Shown: one piece after another, positions 1-5,860 of the stretch | Layout of the letters: each line of letters begins with the position of its first letter | How positions within the stretch are numbered: position 1 is the stretch's first letter | Source: Thermodesulfovibrionales bacterium | GTDB taxonomy: Bacteria; Nitrospirota; Thermodesulfovibrionia; Thermodesulfovibrionales; UBA1546 | Assembly (NCBI GenBank): GCA_919901705.1 | Contig: CAKKPR010000367.1 | Span: 24,179-30,038, forward strand | DNA: 5,860 nucleotides | Direction: 5' to 3' | Made by a program: the position numbers and the translations under genes | The notes under the pieces: generated by a model | Databases searched by the model: none | The model's input: the letters and a program-made list of their open reading frames with translations, nothing else | Told to the model about the DNA's origin: nothing

Positions 1-926
1 ATAAGGGCCGCATGCCATGATGTGCCGCATGCAACGATAAATATTTTCTCAAGCTCTCTCAAGTCTCCCGTATTCATGCCGAACTCATCAATATTCACCT
101 CGCCGCTTTCAGGATAAAACCTTCCCCTCATCGTATCGGCAATCGCCCTTGGCTGCTCATATATCTCCTTGAGCATAAAGTGCCTGTAGCCGCCCTTTTC
201 AGCCATGGACGGGCTCCAGGAAACAGATATAACTTCCTTTTTCACCGGCAAACCAGCGAGAGTTGTTACCATCACGCCGTCTTCCGTCATAACGACCATT
301 TCTCCTTCATCAAGGAATATCACGTCCCTTGAATGACTAAGAAAGGCAGGCACATCAGATGCAAGAAAAAACTCTCCGTCACCAAGGCCGATGACCAGAG
401 GGCTGTCTTTTTTTATTCCAACAATCTTACCGGGCTCCTTCTCATTCATTACCGCAAGGGCATATGCACCCTTTACCTCACTGAGAGCTCTCCTTACCGC
501 GTCTTCTAAAGGAAAATCCTTTGAATACTTTTCTATCAGGTGGCATATAACCTCTGTATCGGTTTCGGATGTAAATTTATATCCTTCTTCTATCAGCTTC
601 TTTTTCAGAGGCAGATAATTTTCTATTATCCCGTTATGCACAAGCACTATCCCGTCTGACCTGTGAGGATGCGCGTTTTCTTCCGATGGTTTTCCATGGG
701 TTGCCCACCTGGTGTGCCCTATTGCCGTATGGCTGAACGGCTTATCAGCCTCCATTACAGAATAAAGGTCTTTTATCTTCCCTGTGCACTTCCTGACCTC
801 TATGCCTTTTTCACGGAAAAATGCAATGCCTGCTGAATCGTATCCCCTGTATTCAAGACGTTTGAGCCCGTCAAGGATTATCGGGACCGCATTCTTTTTG
901 CCTGTATAACCTATTATCCCGCACAT
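1..926 (-). CDS. glmS: Glutamine--fructose-6-phosphate aminotransferase (isomerizing), N-terminal 308 residues
   Basis: This is the first half of GlmS, which makes glucosamine-6-phosphate from fructose-6-phosphate and glutamine in the cytoplasm, the entry step to UDP-GlcNAc. Translating the minus strand from 926 gives an uninterrupted frame to the window edge. It begins MCGIIGYTG, so Cys2 becomes the N-terminal nucleophile after Met removal. Glutaminase motifs follow in order: EYRGYDSAG (25-33), GHTRWATHGKPS (70-81), HNGIIEN (97-103, oxyanion Asn98-Gly99) and SETDTEV (120-126, Asp123 for glutamine binding). The frame then passes YRHFMLKEIYEQP and ends in the first sugar-isomerase (SIS) motif, CGTSWHAAL. 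E. coli GlmS has 609 residues, so about half is missing beyond position 1. It follows glmU by 55 bp, the same order as the E. coli glmUS operon. The family call is certain; the state of the missing half is unknown. Confidence 0.97.
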   Translation of the reverse strand, partial: MCGIIGYTGKKNAVPIILDGLKRLEYRGYDSAGIAFFREKGIEVRKCTGKIKDLYSVMEADKPFSHTAIGHTRWATHGKPSEENAHPHRSDGIVLVHNGIIENYLPLKKKLIEEGYKFTSETDTEVICHLIEKYSKDFPLEDAVRRALSEVKGAYALAVMNEKEPGKIVGIKKDSPLVIGLGDGEFFLASDVPAFLSHSRDVIFLDEGEMVVMTEDGVMVTTLAGLPVKKEVISVSWSPSMAEKGGYRHFMLKEIYEQPRAIADTMRGRFYPESGEVNIDEFGMNTGDLRELEKIFIVACGTSWHAAL

Positions 927-930
927 ATTA

Positions 931-934
931 CACC
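931..934 (-). promoter_or_regulatory. Weak candidate ribosome binding site of glmS
   Basis: Read on the minus strand, the eight bases between the heptamer array and the glmS ATG are GGTGTAAT. GGTG could pair with the 5' part of the anti-Shine-Dalgarno sequence, but there is no GGAGG or AGGAG. Everything just upstream is tandem repeat, so no better site is available. Confidence 0.3.
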
Positions 935-962
935 AGTGAATAGTGATTAGTGATTAGTGAAT
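935..962. repeat. Heptamer tandem array A, 4 x AGTGAWT, in the glmU-glmS gap
   Basis: On the plus strand there are four head-to-tail 7-bp units: AGTGAAT, AGTGATT, AGTGATT, AGTGAAT. A degenerate fifth, AGTAAAA, runs to 969. The array fills half of the 55-bp gap and ends 8 nt upstream of the glmS start codon. It is too short, and lacks the spacers, to be a CRISPR. Its origin is unknown; two further 7-bp-period arrays with other units occur in this window. Confidence 0.9.
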
Positions 963-981
963 AGTAAAAAGAAAAATCCAT

Positions 982-2415
982 CTATCTTCCCCTTTTCTTT
1001 CTGACTTCTGACTTTTTATCTTTGACTGACGACTGACTACTGACAACTGACGACTGTCTTTTCTTTGCCCAATCTTTAATGTTCCTCTGCTCGGCCCTGC
1101 TCAGTGCAAGCGCCTTTGGAGGAACACTTTTTGTAATCGTAGAACCTGCGCCGATATAGGCATCCCTGCCAACTCTTACAGGCGCAATAAATTGCGTATC
1201 ACTCCCGACAAATACCCTGTCTTCTATTGTTGTCTTGTGTTTTTCTTTACCATCATAATTACAGGTTATTGTGCCTGCGCCGATATTGACATCATTCCCT
1301 ATTGAGGCATCTCCCAGATAGCTGAGATGTGATGCCTTTGTTCTTTTGCCTATTATGGATTTTTTCACCTCAACAAAATTACCTATCCTGGCCCCGGCGC
1401 CTATCTCGCTCCCAGGCCTGATATGCGCAAAAGGCCCCACAACTGCCCCTGACATTATGACAGACCCCTCAATAACTGTAGAATCCTTGATCACAACCCC
1501 ATCTTTAATCACGCTGTTGCTTATCCGGACATTCGGGTAAATAGTGCACCCTCTGCCTATTTTTGTTTTGCCTTCAAGAAAGACATCAGGATAAATAGTT
1601 GTCCCCTTCCCTATCACAACCTCAGGATAAATAAAGACTGAATCAGAATCAAAAAATGTAATGCCTTTTCCCATCCAGTTATTGATAAGTCTCTTTCTGT
1701 ATGCCTGCTGTGCCTTTAACAACTCGGGCCTTGTGTTAATTCCCATCATCTCATCCTCGGAACCTATGCAGTATGCCTCCACTTTACAGTCTTTGCTTTT
1801 GGCAATGCCGATAATATCAGTCAGGTAATATTCATTCTTTAAAGTATTAAGCGGGATTTCTTTGAGAAGGCCTAATACACCTGATTTAACAGCATATATA
1901 CCGCTGTTGACCTCGGTTATCTTTTTCTGGACATCAGTTGCATCCCTTTCTTCTGCTATCGACAGAATACCGGCTGATTCATCCCTCACAATCCTGCCGT
2001 ATGCAGCAGGTTTAGCTGCAACAAATGATATAAGTGAAATATCATTATTGCCTTTCCTGTGCAGTCCGAGAAACTTAACCAGGGCCTGTGCTGTAACCAA
2101 AGGGGCGTCTCCATTCAATATGAGTACAGTGCCTTTAAAGCCTTCAAGAAATGTCCTCGCCTTCAGGACTGCATCGCCTGTTCCCTTAGGTTCTTTTTGT
2201 ATGGCAAATAAAATATTGCTGCCTTTCAAAGAATCTTTTATATCCTTATAATGCCTGCCGGCAACAATAATAGTCCTGGAAGGTTTCAGTTTTAAAGCAG
2301 AATCAATTACATGCTGAAGCATTGTCTTGCCGGATATCTTATGCAGGACCTTCGGCAGAGCGGAATTCATCCTTTCACCGCGGCCGGCTGCAAGGATAAC
2401 AACTGCCAATTTCAT
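982..2415 (-). CDS. glmU: Bifunctional UDP-N-acetylglucosamine pyrophosphorylase / glucosamine-1-phosphate N-acetyltransferase
   Basis: GlmU acetylates glucosamine-1-phosphate with acetyl-CoA (C-terminal domain), then couples the product to UTP (N-terminal domain), giving UDP-GlcNAc for peptidoglycan and LPS. The uridyltransferase domain (about 1-228) shows LAAGRGERM (8-16) with Lys22 of PKVL, EPKGTGDAV (75-83), NGDAPL (101-106, metal-site Asp103), YGRIVRD, EVNSGIY (168-174) and GINTRPE (Asn227). The left-handed beta-helix domain (about 250-430) shows hexapeptide repeats and the acetyltransferase residues Arg333, Lys351, His363 in ASHLSYLGD, Tyr366, Asn377, NYDG and Arg440. These fall at the same numbers as in E. 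coli. The signature has Glu14 where many GlmU have Thr. Residues 1-454 match the usual length (456 in E. coli). The last 23 residues are a Ser/Lys/Arg-rich tail encoded largely by a heptamer array. The start overlaps the DUF502 stop as ATGA, with AGAGG seven bases upstream. Confidence 0.97.
   Translation of the reverse strand: MKLAVVILAAGRGERMNSALPKVLHKISGKTMLQHVIDSALKLKPSRTIIVAGRHYKDIKDSLKGSNILFAIQKEPKGTGDAVLKARTFLEGFKGTVLILNGDAPLVTAQALVKFLGLHRKGNNDISLISFVAAKPAAYGRIVRDESAGILSIAEERDATDVQKKITEVNSGIYAVKSGVLGLLKEIPLNTLKNEYYLTDIIGIAKSKDCKVEAYCIGSEDEMMGINTRPELLKAQQAYRKRLINNWMGKGITFFDSDSVFIYPEVVIGKGTTIYPDVFLEGKTKIGRGCTIYPNVRISNSVIKDGVVIKDSTVIEGSVIMSGAVVGPFAHIRPGSEIGAGARIGNFVEVKKSIIGKRTKASHLSYLGDASIGNDVNIGAGTITCNYDGKEKHKTTIEDRVFVGSDTQFIAPVRVGRDAYIGAGSTITKSVPPKALALSRAEQRNIKDWAKKRQSSVVSSQSSVKDKKSEVRKKRGR
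1000..1055. repeat. Heptamer tandem array B inside the 3' end of glmU
   Basis: On the plus strand, eight consecutive 7-bp units hold the same register: TCTGACT twice, the divergent TTTTATC, TTTGACT, then GACGACT, GACTACT, GACAACT, GACGACT. Seven of the eight end in ACT, and the last four fit GACNACT. The array lies in the coding frame of glmU. Because 7 is not a multiple of 3, the encoded peptide repeats only loosely, as Ser/Val/Gln-rich then Lys-rich sequence. Confidence 0.85.
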
Positions 2416-3029
2416 TCCTTTGCCTCTAAAATTTTTGCAGGCGCTGCAATGCCGCCTGAAAGAATTATCTTGATGCCTTCCTCTATTGAGATATCTGTAT
2501 AGAAAACATCTCTCTCCGTAAAGAGTATTATCTCACCGAGATACAGGTTATTTGTAGGGACATATACTGCCCTGAGGCATGTCTCTCTGCCGGAATTATC
2601 CGTCTTTATTGTGCTTTCATTAGTTAAAAAGCCGAATGCATAGGAGCCTGCCCGGGGATATTCAACTATCACAAACTTTTTAAATGAACTCTTATTCTCA
2701 GGTGAAAATGCATCCACCAGCTGTTTTACGGACGAATAAATACCCTTGAATACAGGCACTCTGACAACAGCCTTCTCAATAAATTCTATTGCCTTTTTAC
2801 CAAAAACATTTGTTGAAATTATGCCGATAAGGAATATAAGGGTTATTGCTGAGACAAAGCCAAGGCCCGGAACGTGATGTTCAAGGATTTTATCATAAAC
2901 AGGCCCGAGTATCCCGTCCACAAACTTAAAGAACCAGACAAGAACCATGACAGTAATTACTGCAGGAATTGATACAATCAGTCCGGCAAAAAATTTCCTT
3001 TTAAGCGTAGCGCGAATAGAAGTTACCAT
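2412..3029 (-). CDS. DUF502 family two-helix inner-membrane protein
   Basis: This is a 205-residue membrane protein that I assign to DUF502, a widespread bacterial family of unknown function. Two hydrophobic helices lie near residues 13-34 (FFAGLIVSIPAVITVMVLVW) and 56-76 (LGFVSAITLIFLIGIISTNVF). Between and after them come family-like stretches: the DGILGP turn after TM1 and RVPVFKGIYSSVKQLVDAF (90-108) after TM2. A soluble C-terminal domain ends in SGG and APAKILEAKE. Where I remember a TPNPTSG-type loop in many relatives, this protein has VPTNNLYLGE (157-166). The frame stays open upstream to 3185, but that would overlap yebC by 86 bp and add 52 residues of non-family sequence. ATG at 3029 gives the usual family length, though its ribosome site is poor (only GAG next to the ATG). 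Its stop overlaps the glmU start as ATGA, so translation of the two is probably coupled. A role in envelope homeostasis is only a guess. Confidence 0.88.
   Translation of the reverse strand: MVTSIRATLKRKFFAGLIVSIPAVITVMVLVWFFKFVDGILGPVYDKILEHHVPGLGFVSAITLIFLIGIISTNVFGKKAIEFIEKAVVRVPVFKGIYSSVKQLVDAFSPENKSSFKKFVIVEYPRAGSYAFGFLTNESTIKTDNSGRETCLRAVYVPTNNLYLGEIILFTERDVFYTDISIEEGIKIILSGGIAAPAKILEAKE
2423..2427 (-). promoter_or_regulatory. Ribosome binding site of glmU
   Basis: AGAGG on the minus strand sits seven bases before the glmU ATG, inside the last codons of the DUF502 gene. It supports this start and fits translational coupling through the ATGA overlap. Confidence 0.7.
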
Positions 3030-3039
3030 CTCGTTATTT

Positions 3040-3069
3040 ATAATAAATCCATAAACATTAATATTGCAA
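3040..3069 (-). promoter_or_regulatory. Possible sigma-70 type promoter ahead of DUF502-glmU-glmS
   Basis: In the 70-bp gap after yebC the minus strand has TTGCAA (3064-3069, 4 of 6 matches to TTGACA), an 18-bp AT-rich spacer and TATTAT (3040-3045, 5 of 6 matches to TATAAT). The -10 box ends ten bases before the DUF502 ATG, so a transcript from it would be leaderless or nearly so. That fits the weak ribosome site at this gene. AT-rich gaps produce such matches by chance, so this is tentative. Confidence 0.25.
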
Positions 3070-3099
3070 GGTTCATAATCACGGGCAAACGCTGCACTC

Positions 3100-3855
3100 T
3101 CACTTGCTGACCTTCTCGGCCACTTCATCAGGGATATCAAAATTTGCATATACATTCTGAACATCTTCGTGGTCTTCAAGCGCATCCATGAGCCTCAGCA
3201 TCTGCTCCGCTGACTTTCCATCCAGGGCCACGTAGTTTTTGGGAAGCATCGTTACTTCAGCGGATTCGATTGGTATATTTACCTTCTCGATAGCAGCCTT
3301 AACAGCGTTTAAAGCCTCAGGCGCGGTGATTATCTCATAATTGTCCTCCTGAGGTTCATTCTTCATGTCCTCGGCGCCTGCATCCAGAGCAGCAGACATG
3401 AGAGAGTCTTCTGAAGCCTTTGCCTTGTTAACCAATATATAACCCTTCTTATCAAATATCCACGAAACACACCCGGTTTCTCCAAGACTTCCACCGCTTT
3501 TAGACATCATATGCCTTATCTCCGGGACCGTCCTGTTTTTGTTGTCAGTCATAACATCAATAAGTATAGCAACGCCTGCAGGCCCATATCCCTCATATAT
3601 AATTTCCTCATATGTAACTCCGGGGAGCTCGCCGGTTCCTTTCATAATCGCCCTTTTAATATTATCGTGAGGCATATTTACTTCCTTTGCCTTCTCTATT
3701 GCGGTGCGCAGCCTGGGGTTGCCGTCAGGGTCTCCGCCCCCGAACCTTGCCGCGACCGATATCTCTTTTACGATCTTGGTAAAGGCCTTGCCCTTTTTTG
3801 CGTCCGTATTAGCCTTTTTATGTTTTATCTGAGACCATTTCGAATGTCCTGACAT
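3100..3855 (-). CDS. yebC: YebC/PmpR/TACO1 family regulatory or translation factor
   Basis: This is a full-length (251-residue) cytoplasmic protein of the YebC/TACO1 family. Members have been described as DNA-binding regulators (PmpR) and, more recently, as ribosome-associated factors that help at difficult sequences such as proline runs; which applies here cannot be read from sequence. The family N terminus is textbook: MSGHSKWSQIKHKKANTDAKKGK, then FTKIVKEISVAAR, GGGDPDGNPRLRTAIEKAK (39-57), MPHDNIKRAI (61-70) and YEGYGPAGVAILID (87-100). DNKNRTVPEIRH, SGGSLGETGCVSWIFDKKG (120-138) and the acidic C-terminal domain ending ALEDHEDVQNVYANFDIPDE follow. GGGGG lies six bases before the ATG, and the lipoprotein gene ends 14 bp upstream, so the two are probably co-transcribed. 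In many bacteria yebC is followed by ruvC; here DUF502-glmU-glmS follow. Family call sure, exact molecular role open. Confidence 0.96.
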   Translation of the reverse strand: MSGHSKWSQIKHKKANTDAKKGKAFTKIVKEISVAARFGGGDPDGNPRLRTAIEKAKEVNMPHDNIKRAIMKGTGELPGVTYEEIIYEGYGPAGVAILIDVMTDNKNRTVPEIRHMMSKSGGSLGETGCVSWIFDKKGYILVNKAKASEDSLMSAALDAGAEDMKNEPQEDNYEIITAPEALNAVKAAIEKVNIPIESAEVTMLPKNYVALDGKSAEQMLRLMDALEDHEDVQNVYANFDIPDEVAEKVSK

Positions 3856-3861
3856 TATGTA

Positions 3862-3866
3862 CCCCC
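3862..3866 (-). promoter_or_regulatory. Ribosome binding site of yebC
   Basis: A run of five G on the minus strand lies six bases ahead of the yebC ATG, within the 14-bp gap after the lipoprotein stop. It supports the MSGHSKW start and leaves no room for a separate promoter in the gap. Confidence 0.6.
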
Positions 3867-3869
3867 AAC

Positions 3870-4541
3870 TTATTTTTTGAGTTTCTTTATTTCTTCCAGC
3901 CTCTTTTTTGAAGTTTCACCTTCCGTGGTTTTCGGGAAGAACTCTATTACTATCTTATACCCCTTCTCTGCCTCTATAAGGTCGCCAAGATTAAATTTTG
4001 CTTCAGAAAACATAAACAGATGATATGGCCTGTCAAGCTTCCCTGTGGCGATAAACTTTTTGACATGCGGCGTAAATATCCTTAGAAGTCTGTCCCACAT
4101 CTTGTTCGCGTAATAAAATTGTCCTAAAGCCTGTTCTATGTTGAACGTGAGCGTAGAATCAGGATATCTTCTGAGAAAATCTTTATATAATTTTTCTGCC
4201 TTGTCAACTTTTGGGGGCTTGAACTCCTCAACGCTCAAAGCGATAAGCCTCCAGTAAGTTTCTTCAACCAAAGGGACATCAGGATAATTATTTATTATCT
4301 CATCATACAAAGCCTCCATCTTCGGAACTACAGACTGCCGGTCCTCTGCTTCCTCTGTAAGGCTGAGTATCCTGCCGAATAGTTCATTCACTTTTTTCTC
4401 CTGCTCTTCAACAGGAAGTTTCTTCCCGGCAGCAAGCGGCTTCTTATCATCTGCTATTTTGGGCGGCGTTACACATGCCGGGATTAAAAACAAAACGACC
4501 AAAAGATAGCGTATAGCGTGTAGCGTATAGCGTGTTTTCAT
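3870..4541 (-). CDS. Putative lipoprotein with TPR-like helical repeats
   Basis: This is a 223-residue exported protein of unknown function. It starts with a short basic n-region (MKTRYTLHAIR), a hydrophobic stretch LLVVLFLIPA and Cys23. IPAC is an acceptable lipobox, so it is probably lipidated and membrane-anchored in the periplasm. After a Lys/Pro/Asp-rich linker (24-50) it is helical. Three segments look like TPR units of the BamD/YbgF/outer-membrane-assembly type: ALYDEIINNYPD (77-88), KAEKLYKDFLRRYPDS (114-129) and EAEKGYKIVIEFFPKT (190-205), each ending in a Y/F-P turn. The protein ends Lys-rich. Residues 3-12 are encoded by a heptamer tandem array, so the n-region is repeat-derived. 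The start overlaps the regulator stop as ATGA, and AAAGGAG lies 11 bases upstream. No ATG follows until after the lipobox, so this start is needed for export. It is shorter than E. coli BamD (about 245 residues), and I would not call it BamD. Confidence 0.82.
   Translation of the reverse strand: MKTRYTLHAIRYLLVVLFLIPACVTPPKIADDKKPLAAGKKLPVEEQEKKVNELFGRILSLTEEAEDRQSVVPKMEALYDEIINNYPDVPLVEETYWRLIALSVEEFKPPKVDKAEKLYKDFLRRYPDSTLTFNIEQALGQFYYANKMWDRLLRIFTPHVKKFIATGKLDRPYHLFMFSEAKFNLGDLIEAEKGYKIVIEFFPKTTEGETSKKRLEEIKKLKK
4507..4534. repeat. Heptamer tandem array C, 4 x TAGCGTR, in the lipoprotein signal peptide
   Basis: On the plus strand there are four head-to-tail 7-bp units: TAGCGTA, TAGCGTG, TAGCGTA, TAGCGTG. 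Read on the minus strand they begin seven bases after the A of the lipoprotein ATG and encode most of TRYTLHAIRY, in which RYTL/AIRY is a two-frame reading of the same DNA. The array begins just past the regulator's stop codon. Confidence 0.9.
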
Positions 4542-5860
4542 TCTATATGATACTCCTTTATCTTAGTCAGCAGCGTTTTGTAACTCACCTGTAAAACTTC
4601 TGCCGCCCTGCTTTTATTCCCTTTTGTTCCTTTCAATGCCTTTGTTATCCTCTGCGTTTCAGCAATCCTCAGCGCCTCTTTTGACGCATCCTCAAGAGTC
4701 CCGTTCATAGGAAGATTCTTCAACCCGGCTTCCAGGGGCAGAGGGCTCAAAGATACATGTTCAGGAGTTATCATCTTGCCATCACACAATATTATCGCCC
4801 GCTCAATCGTATTTTCAAGCTCCCTTACATTGCCTTTCCATGAATAGTTAACAAGCATCTCCATGGTCTCCTTCGAGATACTCTTCAATGGAGCTTTAAG
4901 TTCTCTGCAGTACTTATTAAGGAAAAAGTCCACAAGTAACGGAATATCCTCTGTCCTTTCTCTGAGTGGAGGAATCTTCACAGGAAAAACACTCACCCTG
5001 TAGAACAGGTCTTCCCTGAATGCCTTTTCCGAAACAGCCTTTTCAAGGTCCTTATTGCTCGCTGCAATAATTCTGACATCTATCTTTATTGTCTTCAATC
5101 CTCCAATCCGCTCAATCTCTTCTTCCTGCAAAACCCTGAGCAGCTTGGCCTGAAGCGCAATGTCCATTTCTCCAATCTCATCGAGAAATATAGTCCCCTT
5201 ATCAGCAAGTTCAAACTTTCCCAGTTTCCTGAAATCAGCGCCTGTGAATGAACCTTTTTCGTGTCCGAAGAGTTCAGATTCAAGAAGCTCCCTCGGTATG
5301 GCTGCACAGTTAATCGGCACAAATGGATACTCCCTTCTGGGACTAAGATTATGTATAGCCCTTGCAAACAATTCCTTGCCTGTACCGCTCTCACCCAGTA
5401 TGAGTACTGTCGTCTTGCTCGGCGCGACCTTCTGAATATTCTGCGCGACACTTGCAATTTTTTCACTCTTACCGATAATCCTTGGGATTCCAAGCTGGGC
5501 CGAGAATTCTTCTTTCAAAAGCATGTTCTCTGTCATCAACTTCTGGGTCTCAAGCGCCCTTTTCATAAGCATCAACAGGTGGTCAGTATCAAAAGGCTTT
5601 GTAATAAAATCAAAGGCCCCTTCTTTCATTGCAATAACAGCAGTCTCAACCGACCCGAATGCAGTCATCACAATTACCGGCATCAATGGGTTTTCCTCTT
5701 TTGCCGCCCTCAATACATCCATGCCGTCCCTTTTGGGGAGTTTCAGGTCTGTCAAAACGAGAGACACCATGTCTTCCTTCAATTTTTTAATTCCCTCAAG
5801 CCCGTCCCTTGCAATAACAGTCCTGTAGCCTTCAGCCTTGAGGGTCTCTTTAAGCATATC
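4538..5860 (-). CDS. Sigma-54-dependent response regulator, NtrC family (N terminus cut by window edge)
   Basis: This is a cytoplasmic two-component activator that, when phosphorylated, hydrolyses ATP to open sigma-54 promoters. Numbering is from the first Met in the window (5857). The receiver domain has phospho-acceptor Asp37 in VLTDLKLP, Thr65 in MTAF and Lys88 in ITKPFD. The AAA+ domain (about 125-360) has Walker A GESGTGKE (155-162), the sigma-54 contact loop as GSFTGA (202-207; the commoner form is GAFTGA), and Walker B GTIFLDEIGEM (221-231). It continues with ASN (266-268), FREDLFYRVSVFP (280-292), PPLRERTEDIP (297-307) and WKGNVREL (340-347). A Fis-type helix-turn-helix (about 404-437) ends the protein. 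The usual opening with the acidic DD pair is absent: the codon before Met is Asp and the frame runs off the edge, so about a dozen residues lie outside and 5857 is not the true start. A partner histidine kinase may lie next door. The exact regulon is unknown, so no symbol is given. Confidence 0.96.
   Translation of the reverse strand, partial: DMLKETLKAEGYRTVIARDGLEGIKKLKEDMVSLVLTDLKLPKRDGMDVLRAAKEENPLMPVIVMTAFGSVETAVIAMKEGAFDFITKPFDTDHLLMLMKRALETQKLMTENMLLKEEFSAQLGIPRIIGKSEKIASVAQNIQKVAPSKTTVLILGESGTGKELFARAIHNLSPRREYPFVPINCAAIPRELLESELFGHEKGSFTGADFRKLGKFELADKGTIFLDEIGEMDIALQAKLLRVLQEEEIERIGGLKTIKIDVRIIAASNKDLEKAVSEKAFREDLFYRVSVFPVKIPPLRERTEDIPLLVDFFLNKYCRELKAPLKSISKETMEMLVNYSWKGNVRELENTIERAIILCDGKMITPEHVSLSPLPLEAGLKNLPMNGTLEDASKEALRIAETQRITKALKGTKGNKSRAAEVLQVSYKTLLTKIKEYHIE
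4553..4559 (-). promoter_or_regulatory. Ribosome binding site of the lipoprotein gene
   Basis: AAAGGAG on the minus strand lies within the last codons of the response regulator, 11 bases before the lipoprotein ATG. The motif is strong and the spacing a little long. It fixes the start at 4541 and lies outside the heptamer array. Confidence 0.6.

Noticed and set aside
391..618. Open frame on the plus strand (75 codons)
   Set aside because: It is antisense to the clearly coding glmS frame with all glutaminase motifs and resembles no protein I know.
927..981. glmS ribozyme or riboswitch ahead of glmS
   Set aside because: The 55-bp gap is far too short for a glmS ribozyme and half of it is tandem repeat.
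989..997. Unusual Glu in the GlmU GxGxRM signature (residue 14, encoded near 2374-2376) as a sign of lost activity
   Set aside because: This position varies among sugar nucleotidyltransferases, and all other catalytic residues are present. The coordinates listed mark only the gene's tail region; the residue itself is at the start of the protein.
935..1055. CRISPR array
   Set aside because: Units are 7 bp, directly adjacent, with no spacers.
1862..2251. Open frame on the plus strand (129 codons)
   Set aside because: It is antisense to the conserved uridyltransferase domain of glmU; a shadow of its codon pattern.
3030..3099. Sigma-54 (-24/-12) promoter in the yebC-DUF502 gap
   Set aside because: The TTGCAA could serve as a -12 element, but no GG lies at the required distance upstream.
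3030..3185. Upstream in-frame extension of the DUF502 gene to an ATG at 3185
   Set aside because: It would overlap yebC by 86 bp, and the added 52 residues look like out-of-frame yebC plus intergenic sequence; the start at 3029 gives the family length.
3511..3852. Open frame on the plus strand (113 codons)
   Set aside because: It mirrors the highly conserved N-terminal half of yebC and has no independent support.
5095..5493. Second minus-strand open frame (132 codons) and plus-strand frames at 5160-5435 and 5523-5828
   Set aside because: All lie within the response regulator, whose own frame holds Walker A, GSFTGA and Walker B motifs.
4538..5860. Response regulator lacking the acidic DD pair as a degenerate receiver
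   Set aside because: The frame is open to the window edge and the missing residues are exactly those that would lie outside, so it is cut by the window rather than degenerate.

Overview
All six genes in this window lie on the minus strand and follow each other closely, so they read from high to low coordinates: an NtrC-type sigma-54 response regulator (cut by the right edge), a TPR-like outer-membrane-type lipoprotein, yebC, a two-TM DUF502 membrane protein, glmU and glmS (cut by the left edge). Two junctions are 4-bp ATGA overlaps (regulator/lipoprotein and DUF502/glmU). The other gaps are 14, 70 and 55 bp. I see no RNA gene, CRISPR array, transposase, attachment site or convincing terminator.

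The organism looks like a Gram-negative, diderm bacterium of moderate GC. The grounds are a lipobox protein with TPR-like helices, a sigma-54 activator, and a glmU-glmS pair feeding UDP-GlcNAc synthesis. The gene style and the heptamer repeats remind me of Nitrospirota (Thermodesulfovibrionia-like) or Deltaproteobacteria-like genomes. That is an impression, not a demonstrated placement.

Functionally, the downstream half is amino-sugar supply: GlmS makes glucosamine-6-phosphate, and GlmU makes UDP-N-acetylglucosamine for peptidoglycan and LPS. The upstream half is regulatory or envelope-related: the response regulator, the lipoprotein, a YebC-family translation or transcription factor, and an uncharacterised membrane protein. 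Tight packing suggests at least partial co-transcription, possibly with an extra promoter in the 70-bp yebC/DUF502 gap.

The most unusual feature is three separate short tandem arrays, each with a 7-bp period but a different unit, at 935-962, 1000-1055 and 4507-4534. One lies in the glmU-glmS gap and ends 8 nt from the glmS start codon. One forms an extra C-terminal tail on GlmU. One encodes the start of the lipoprotein signal peptide. I found no new multi-gene defence or mobile system here; the gene content itself is ordinary.
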